Below, piece by piece: positions 7,016-11,589 of a stretch of 11,589 nt of DNA. Every line of letters begins with the position of its first letter. The stretch's first letter is position 1. A program made the translations under genes and the position numbers. Below the pieces are notes generated by a model. It did not search any database. It saw only the letters and a program-made list of their open reading frames with translations, and had not been told where the DNA came from. Source of the DNA: a bacterium (GTDB taxonomy: Bacteria > JAGOBX01); NCBI GenBank assembly GCA_029551925.1, contig JAKPEO010000125.1:1-11589 (forward strand), written 5' to 3'.

Positions 7016-7044
7016 TTGACTACAAATTTATAATGTTGTATATT
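7016..7044 (+). promoter_or_regulatory. Outward-facing sigma70-like promoter in IS end, copy 1
   Basis: TTGACT (7016-7021) and TATATT (7039-7044) are separated by exactly 17 bases. Transcription would begin near 7051, just past the hairpin, and run out of the IS end into the radical SAM gene at 7120. The same boxes and spacing are conserved in copy 2. Confidence 0.55.
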
Positions 7045-7119
7045 TTTTTTTAAATGATAATTGATTTTCCTATTAATTAGAAGTTGCAGGTTGGGGAACA
7101 AATAAAAAAGCAAGACATA

Positions 7120-8157
7120 ATGAATGAAAATATAAAGAAATTATTATTTTTTTTATCTTTGATTAAATGCAGATTGTTTAAGATTCATAAACCTCTTTAT
7201 GTTTATTGGTTTATCACAAACAAATGCAATTTGAAGTGCGAATACTGCTACGGCAGATTTTATGAAAATTCAGAAAATGAATTATCAACAGATGAACTTT
7301 TAACGCTTGCCGATTTACTTGTTGAAAACGGGATGCGCCGCGTTACACTTTTAGGCGGCGAACCGTTCATCAGATCTGATATAAATCTTTTAGTCGATAA
7401 ACTCTATTCTAAAAATGTCTCTATTCTTATTTTATCAAACGGCTATAATGCGATCAATAAACCCGATATTTTAAAAAAAATAGATGAAATAGGATTCAGC
7501 ATTGACGGCAGTGAAGATATTCAAAATAAGATACGCGGAGACGGATACTTTCAAAGATTAAAAGAAACTATTAAATTCTGCAAGCAGTTTAATAAGCCCA
7601 TAGTTCTTACATATACTCTTTTTGAAAAAAATATTGATGATATTGATTTTGTTATGAATTTTGCAAGAGAGAACAAATTACTTCTGACTATTAATATTGC
7701 TCACGGGTATATAGAAAAATACAAAGATTTTCAAATAAAAAAATGTTCAAACAGCAAATATAAATCCGCATTGGAAAAAATTTCTGACTACAAAAAAAAA
7801 AAATATCCGTTGCTCCGTGCAAATTACACTTTGGAATGTATGAAAAAATGGCCTGATTACTGCAAGGATACTGCTATGACCAAGCCTGACAATATATTTC
7901 CAGAATGCTATTTCGGAAAATATGCCGCCTGCGTTTCCGCAAGTGGAGCATTATATCCTTGTTTTCTTGGCTCTGATTCTGAACACGGCAAAAAAATACT
8001 CGAATCAGGATTTCAAGAAGCTTGGGAAAACTGCCGAAAAATTCCCAAATGCTCATATTGTCATGTTCCTTGTTTTTTAGAATACAATGCCTTATTCGAA
8101 TTAAACCCTTCAATAATAATAAACCTGATTAAAAAACTTATATTAAAAAAAATATGA
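7120..8157 (+). CDS. Radical SAM protein with C-terminal SPASM-like cysteine-rich domain
   Basis: A 345-residue radical SAM enzyme. The [4Fe-4S]/SAM site is C36-N-L-K-C40-E-Y-C43 in FITNKCNLKCEYCYGRFY. GGEP lies near residues 80-83 and SIDG near 128-131. A C-terminal SPASM-type cluster region has C263, C271 and C281 (YPCF), then C311-S-Y-C314-H-V-P-C318, enough for at least one auxiliary cluster. SPASM enzymes typically modify peptides, proteins or sugars by radical chemistry; the substrate here is unknown. I prefer the ATG at 7120 (MNENIKKLL) over the in-frame TTG at 7084, although neither has a strong ribosome site. The gene lies 42 bases after the IS91-like end and probably uses its promoter. 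Its stop overlaps the next gene's start (ATGA), so translation is coupled to a membrane glycosyltransferase-like protein. Confidence 0.88.
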   Translation: MNENIKKLLFFLSLIKCRLFKIHKPLYVYWFITNKCNLKCEYCYGRFYENSENELSTDELLTLADLLVENGMRRVTLLGGEPFIRSDINLLVDKLYSKNVSILILSNGYNAINKPDILKKIDEIGFSIDGSEDIQNKIRGDGYFQRLKETIKFCKQFNKPIVLTYTLFEKNIDDIDFVMNFARENKLLLTINIAHGYIEKYKDFQIKKCSNSKYKSALEKISDYKKKKYPLLRANYTLECMKKWPDYCKDTAMTKPDNIFPECYFGKYAACVSASGALYPCFLGSDSEHGKKILESGFQEAWENCRKIPKCSYCHVPCFLEYNALFELNPSIIINLIKKLILKKI

Positions 8158-9581
8158 TTTCAAAATTAAAATTCTTTGAAAGGTTTTTTTTAATTTTTAT
8201 TTTAATTTTTGCATTCATTTTTAACTTAATATGCAGTTATCGCTGCCTTCACGAAAATGATATGGGTATAATACTAAATGGCGGCTATAGAATTTTTTGC
8301 GGACAAAAACCGTATATCGATTTTTTTTTCCCCACAGGCGTTGTGCCGTTTTACATACAGTCGGTATTTTTTCAGCTTTTCGGTTTATCGTTAAATTCAT
8401 TTTTCTTACATTCATCCGTTCTTAACGCTCTTGCCTCTTTTTTTATTTTTGCCATTAGCGCAAGATTTTCTGGAATTTTCAATGGTTTTTTATGCGCCAT
8501 ATTGGGTGCAGTTTCTTTTGCATCGTTAATAAGTTTTCCATTCTATGAAACAAACGCATATTTTTTTTTGCTTTGCGCATTTTATTTTTTATTACAGAAC
8601 AGAAATAATAAAAATTATCATTTTATTGCCGGTATTTTTGTCGGACTTTCTTTTTTTTCAAAACAAAATATTGGCGCTATCGGTTTTTTATTGTTCATAT
8701 TATTTATTCCATTGAAAAAAAATTTTGTTAAATATTTGTCCGGCTTTATCGCAATTTTTTTGTTTTTTTCGATTTACTATTTATCAATTGGCGCTTTTAA
8801 TGGGTTTATCGAAAATTTCATTATAAATCCTCTGTTGATGAACAGAGAAAAATTATTATTAAAAAAACTCGATACGACTTTTTCTTTAATCATTATTGGT
8901 TTTATGTGCATCATTTATGCTATTGCAGAAAAAAAACAAAAAAAATATATTATTGTATTTATGCTTCTTACCTTATTTTTTTATTATACGAACAATAATA
9001 TATGGTTCAATAATTTGAGCTTTATCAGTATAATTTTCGTTTTTCTGCCATTTTATATATTCAAAAAGCAAAAAAAAATATTTTGTTTTTTAATATTCCT
9101 AATACTGTTTTCCATTTTTTTTTACATCAGTTTCAATAGATTATCGCACAACCATATTTATCAAAGCAAAAACTTTAATATTAAAATTAAAGGAATACAA
9201 AAATTCAACAACTTAATTGTGAGTAATGAGCAATACGAAGATATTATCCGGCTCTATAATTTTTTGATTGCCGAAAATTCATCAGATAAATTCATTATAC
9301 TTGGATATAAAACATATTTTTATTATTTATTGGACACAATGCCAAAAACAGAATTATTATGGTTTCATTATAAAGTCACTTATAACTCAAATAATGCATA
9401 TTACTACGAGACCAAAATTATCAAGGAAATCAAATTAAAAAAGATTAAATATGTTATTTTTTCAAATGACGACGGTGCCGACGAATTAGCGCATAATATG
9501 AAAAAACTCATTAAATTTATCAATGATTCCTGTGTCGCAAATTTTATGGTTGCAAATAATAATGTCTATCAACTATATTGA
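8154..9581 (+). CDS. Polytopic membrane protein, GT-C-type glycosyltransferase-like
   Basis: A 475-residue hydrophobic protein with a first membrane segment at about 8-27 followed by many more (near 65-110, 115-150, 160-215, 240-320) and a hydrophilic C-terminal domain of about 140 residues. The first loop, HENDMGIILNGGYRIFCGQK followed by PYIDFFFPTG (about 33-62), matches the GT-C pattern of an acidic residue (here D36) in the first extracytoplasmic loop, then a G-x-PY-DF-x-x-x-GP-like segment seen in PMT/ArnT-like enzymes. Such enzymes transfer sugars from polyprenyl-phosphate donors outside the membrane. Acceptor and donor are unknown. Its ATG overlaps the radical SAM stop codon (ATGA), so the two are one translational unit. 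The very high T content follows from its Phe/Ile/Leu richness. Alternative: a different multi-pass sugar-polymer protein. Confidence 0.72.
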   Translation: MISKLKFFERFFLIFILIFAFIFNLICSYRCLHENDMGIILNGGYRIFCGQKPYIDFFFPTGVVPFYIQSVFFQLFGLSLNSFFLHSSVLNALASFFIFAISARFSGIFNGFLCAILGAVSFASLISFPFYETNAYFFLLCAFYFLLQNRNNKNYHFIAGIFVGLSFFSKQNIGAIGFLLFILFIPLKKNFVKYLSGFIAIFLFFSIYYLSIGAFNGFIENFIINPLLMNREKLLLKKLDTTFSLIIIGFMCIIYAIAEKKQKKYIIVFMLLTLFFYYTNNNIWFNNLSFISIIFVFLPFYIFKKQKKIFCFLIFLILFSIFFYISFNRLSHNHIYQSKNFNIKIKGIQKFNNLIVSNEQYEDIIRLYNFLIAENSSDKFIILGYKTYFYYLLDTMPKTELLWFHYKVTYNSNNAYYYETKIIKEIKLKKIKYVIFSNDDGADELAHNMKKLIKFINDSCVANFMVANNNVYQLY

Positions 9582-9589
9582 AAACTCGA

Positions 9590-9690
9590 CTATTTTTGGA
9601 TTCTGATATTTTTTCTGTGATACTCAATCAAATCTGACGGCAGCTGATAATCGGATCCGTATTTTTTTTTCGCACCATAAAGTATATTTT
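9590..9690 (-). pseudogene. Possible tail of a broken minus-strand gene
   Basis: On the minus strand a short protein-like sequence, KKYGSDYQLPSDLIEYHRKN followed by IRIQK, ends at a TAG (9592-9590). Upstream of the 9-base homopolymer (9662-9670) the frame soon hits a stop, while another frame carries on as MKKYTLWCE, as if one base had been added or lost in the run. The remnant stops at the junction with IS copy 2. No family is recognised and chance coding cannot be excluded. Confidence 0.25.
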
Positions 9691-9716
9691 TTCATTATCA
9701 TATAAACAGATTTTAT

Positions 9717-9897
9717 GGTCTATCAAGATAATCCGCTCAAGTGTCCTGAATGTGACGCTAAACTAAAACTGTCAGAACTCATTGCGCCAAAAGACGCGCG
9801 CCGCAAACTCCGCCGTATCAAACTCAAAACTCAATACACAGGCAAAAACGGCTTTCTGATTAAAGAGCAATATCAGGAATATTGCAATACTTCATAA
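9717..9897 (+). pseudogene. IS91-like transposase, last 59 codons only (copy 2)
   Basis: This encodes only the C-terminal end of the same transposase type as at 6178-6831: VYQDNPLKCPECDAKLKLSE and a basic tail ending EQYQEYCNTS. The usual CPECG is CPECD here. The ATG at 9715 arises by chance at the truncation junction. No catalytic region is present, so it marks an IS end and is not a functional gene. Confidence 0.8.
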
Positions 9898-10043
9898 TTT
9901 CATTTCTTATCATAGAATTTTTTTACATTTTCTCTGTAATCAGTATTTTATTCTTATTTATTCTTATAAAAAATCACAGATAATTCTCTGCGCATTTGAC
10001 AAATTTTCTGGTTACTTATTTTTCAATTCATCTATTTTTTCCG

Positions 10044-10079
10044 TTTTTTTTGCCTATTGCCGGCAATAGGCAAAAAAAA
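10044..10079. terminator. Strong hairpin at the IS end, copy 2
   Basis: GCCTATTG (10052-10059) and CAATAGGC (10064-10071) pair around a CCGG loop, extended by an 8-base T-run and a longer A-run. The stem is conserved relative to copy 1 while the loop base differs (CCGG against CCGA). Terminator or IS91-type origin hairpin. Confidence 0.62.
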
Positions 10080-10087
10080 AAAAAAAA

Positions 10088-10116
10088 TTGACTACAAATC
10101 TGTAATGTTGTATATT
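10088..10116 (+). promoter_or_regulatory. Outward-facing sigma70-like promoter in IS end, copy 2
   Basis: TTGACT (10088-10093), a 17-base spacer and TATATT (10111-10116) repeat the arrangement of copy 1, although the spacer has changed. It points at the DNA methyltransferase gene starting at 10227. Confidence 0.5.
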
Positions 10117-10154
10117 TTGTTTAAATGATAATTGATTTTCATATTAATAAAATC

Positions 10155-10190
10155 AAAAGTGCATTAGTGCAAGTGTTGTGGCACTTTTTT
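10155..10190 (+). terminator. Terminator- or attenuator-like hairpin between IS copy 2 and the methyltransferase
   Basis: AAAAGTGC (10155-10162) pairs with GCACTTTT (10181-10188) over an 18-base loop, followed by a T-run. A second, shorter pairing (GTGC 10167-10170 with GCAC 10181-10184) competes with it. It lies 37 bases before the methyltransferase start and downstream of the IS promoter, so it may end IS-derived transcripts or attenuate expression. Confidence 0.45.
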
Positions 10191-10226
10191 TTGAAACTCC
10201 GCAAATAAGGATACTACTAAATAACA

Positions 10227-11589
10227 ATGACCAAAGAACAAAAATTTTACAAAGCATTACAAGATGTATTTATCGGCGCGAAAATCGAAGGCATCGGCGG
10301 ATTTATTAATCTAATGCGTATAAAATCTAAATATTATCAATCTATCGAAAAACTGCTCATACAAGACATAGCAAAAGCATTAGTAAAATATCCAGCGTTT
10401 AAAGATGAACTTTTCGATAAACTCTATTCTTTTTTCAGTCGTTATTTCACAGAAAGCGGCTCGATTTATTTTAATTCAACGCCGTTTCATAATAATATCT
10501 ACGAAAAAGTATATACTGACGATAAAGATGTCATTTTATTCTGGAAAACGCAGATGCTTTATTATGTCAAGACTGACAGGATATTCCGCAGTCTGCCGGT
10601 TGAATTTGATTCTTTCAAATTTTATTTTGACGCTGCAAAAATAGAAACCAAAAAAGCAAACGAAAAGCGTTCGCTCGTGTTTGAACTTTCTGAAATCAAA
10701 GAAGACAAAACTATTGTTTTTAGCGTTAAATATTCAGAAAAAGGCGTAAAAACTAAAACTGACGAAATATTAAAAGCAATAAAGAAAAAAGGTATTATGA
10801 TAAACGAAGAACAATTAGACCGCGCATTCAGAGTTTTTGAGAAACAAAGTGAAGTTGATTTTTTTATTAATAAAAACGCAAAAGCATTTTTACAGGAGCA
10901 ATTTAAACTTTGGAGTTATCAATATTTCTGGGACGGCGCAAAAGAATGGACTGCTGATAGAGTTAATCAACTGCAAATATTAAAAGATATCGCATTTAAA
11001 ATTATTGATTTTATCGCGCAGTTTGAAGACGAACTTGTGAAAATCTGGAATAAACCGAAGTTTGTTAAAAATGCAAATTATGTTATTACGCTTGATAGAA
11101 TTATTGAAAAAAATAGCGAAATCATTGATAAAATTTTAAAGCATAAAAATATTAATGCGCAAATCAAAGAATGGCAAGAACTCGGTATTGTAGATGAAAG
11201 TTTTAAAGTTAACGATATTTTTGAAACTGATTTGATTAGTAAAAATTTGAATAAAAAATATGAGCATTTGCCGATTGATACTAAATATTTCAAAGATTTA
11301 GAATTAGATATTTTAGCGCTGTTTGATGATTTAGACAATGCATTAGACGGCTGGCTGATTAAAAGCGTAAACTATCAAGCATTAAACACAATATTGCCGA
11401 AATTCAAGGAAAAAATTCAGACAATCTATATTGACCCGCCGTTTAATCTTGATTCTTCTGACCAATTTATGTATCGCACTAATTACAAAGACGCAAATTG
11501 GGCAACACTTCTGGAAAATCGTTTGAGCATTGTTAAAAACTGGCTGAATGAAAAAGGAAGTATTTTTGTGCGGTGCGATTATAACGGGA
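10227..11589 (+). CDS. Site-specific adenine DNA methyltransferase (type III Mod-like), 3'-truncated by the window edge
   Basis: The frame is open from ATG 10227 to the window end (454 full codons, no stop). The N-terminal ~390 residues form a long extension (MTKEQKFYKALQDVFIGAKI, RYFTESGSIYF, VILFWKTQMLYYVKTDRIFR) typical of large Mod-like methyltransferases found with their own restriction genes. The catalytic motif IV is IYIDPPFN, with D403-P-P-F-N407, followed by YKDANWATLLENRLS and GSIFVRCDYNG, the beginning of the beta-class (N6-adenine/N4-cytosine) domain. The SAM-binding FxGxG motif should lie beyond the edge. It methylates DNA at a specific site, either in restriction-modification or as an orphan; a partner nuclease would be downstream. 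A weak AAGGAT (about 10206-10211) precedes the start. It lies next to an IS end, so it may have arrived by transfer. Confidence 0.88.
   Translation, partial: MTKEQKFYKALQDVFIGAKIEGIGGFINLMRIKSKYYQSIEKLLIQDIAKALVKYPAFKDELFDKLYSFFSRYFTESGSIYFNSTPFHNNIYEKVYTDDKDVILFWKTQMLYYVKTDRIFRSLPVEFDSFKFYFDAAKIETKKANEKRSLVFELSEIKEDKTIVFSVKYSEKGVKTKTDEILKAIKKKGIMINEEQLDRAFRVFEKQSEVDFFINKNAKAFLQEQFKLWSYQYFWDGAKEWTADRVNQLQILKDIAFKIIDFIAQFEDELVKIWNKPKFVKNANYVITLDRIIEKNSEIIDKILKHKNINAQIKEWQELGIVDESFKVNDIFETDLISKNLNKKYEHLPIDTKYFKDLELDILALFDDLDNALDGWLIKSVNYQALNTILPKFKEKIQTIYIDPPFNLDSSDQFMYRTNYKDANWATLLENRLSIVKNWLNEKGSIFVRCDYNG

Larger units (their letters stand above)
6654..7077 (+). repeat. IS91-like 3' end, copy 1 (direct repeat with 9717-10148)
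   Basis: From GGTCTATCAAG at 6654 to TATTAAT at 7077 this stretch matches 9717-10148 at well over 90% of positions, in the same orientation. It comprises the last 59 codons of the transposase plus about 245 bases of non-coding 3' end with a strong hairpin and a promoter. Similarity stops abruptly at both sides. Coding differences between copies keep the frame (GGC/GAC, AGC/GGC, and an in-frame 3-base indel within the Arg-rich stretch), so the copies look like separate insertions of related elements rather than a recent local duplication. Confidence 0.9.
9717..10148 (+). repeat. IS91-like 3' end, copy 2 (direct repeat with 6654-7077)
   Basis: This is the same stretch as copy 1, in the same orientation, offset by 3063 bases at its left edge. 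It contains the transposase tail, the AT-rich 3' end, the hairpin and the promoter. Similarity ends at TATTAAT (10142-10148), as in copy 1. The two copies bracket the radical SAM/GT-C pair. Confidence 0.9.

Noticed and set aside
7029-7034. Consensus TATAAT close to TTGACT at 7016 in IS copy 1
   Set aside because: The spacing from TTGACT is only 7 bases and the hexamer is not conserved in copy 2 (TGTAAT), so the TATATT at 17-base spacing is the better -10.
7397-10436. An identical 17-base word (around 7397-7415 and 10418-10436) in the radical SAM and methyltransferase genes
   Set aside because: Both instances encode the same DKLYS residues in frame, with no similarity beyond; this is chance in AT-rich coding DNA, not a repeat.
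11078-11338. An 86-codon minus-strand open frame
   Set aside because: It lies wholly inside the methyltransferase reading frame, which has clear motifs, and is Ser/Leu-rich shadow sequence.
1-11589. CRISPR array, tRNA or rRNA genes
   Set aside because: No regularly spaced short repeats, and no cloverleaf or rRNA-like GC-rich segments were seen on either strand.

Overview
The window is very AT-rich bacterial DNA (roughly 30% GC by eye) using the standard code, with UGA as stop. Genes lie almost entirely on the + strand. The gene set (an Orange-protein-type Mrp fusion, NifX/DIMCB proteins, a NifU-like remnant, a CoA-disulfide-reductase/rhodanese and radical SAM chemistry) points to an anaerobe. 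Several genes are visibly decaying and there is a dense patch of insertion-sequence remnants, as expected for a reductive or host-associated lineage. An AT-rich anaerobe such as a member of the Elusimicrobiota (Endomicrobia) would fit, but the sequence alone does not prove any phylum.

Left region (1-5635): a redox/sulfur/metal-cluster neighbourhood. It opens with the 3' part of a metallo-beta-lactamase-fold protein. A stretch of broken reading frames follows, then a SAM-methyltransferase with a damaged cofactor motif, closely followed by an intact FAD-dependent CoA-disulfide-reductase-like enzyme with a C-terminal rhodanese domain. Next come a gene-poor stretch and a frameshifted NifU/IscU-like scaffold. 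The last two genes are a stand-alone DIMCB (NifX/ORP-like) protein and a Mrp/NBP35 ATPase fused to a second DIMCB domain. The fusion carries an in-frame internal Shine-Dalgarno and ATG exactly at the domain junction.

Middle region (5640-7080): a mobile-element graveyard. It holds a ~190-bp element bounded by 31-bp imperfect inverted repeats, the N-terminal remnant of an IS200/REP-associated (Y1) transposase, and a 5'-truncated IS91-like (Y2) transposase with its 3' non-coding end. That end carries a strong hairpin and an outward-facing sigma70-like promoter.

Right region (7078-11589): a translationally coupled pair, a radical SAM/SPASM protein and a polytopic GT-C-like membrane protein, lies between that IS91-like end and a second, diverged copy of the same ~430-bp end (9717-10148) in direct orientation. 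After the second copy come a terminator-like hairpin and the first 454 codons of a site-specific DNA methyltransferase (type III Mod-like, DPPFN motif), which runs off the window. Each IS end points its conserved promoter at the gene downstream, so the ends may drive both the radical SAM/GT-C pair and the methyltransferase.
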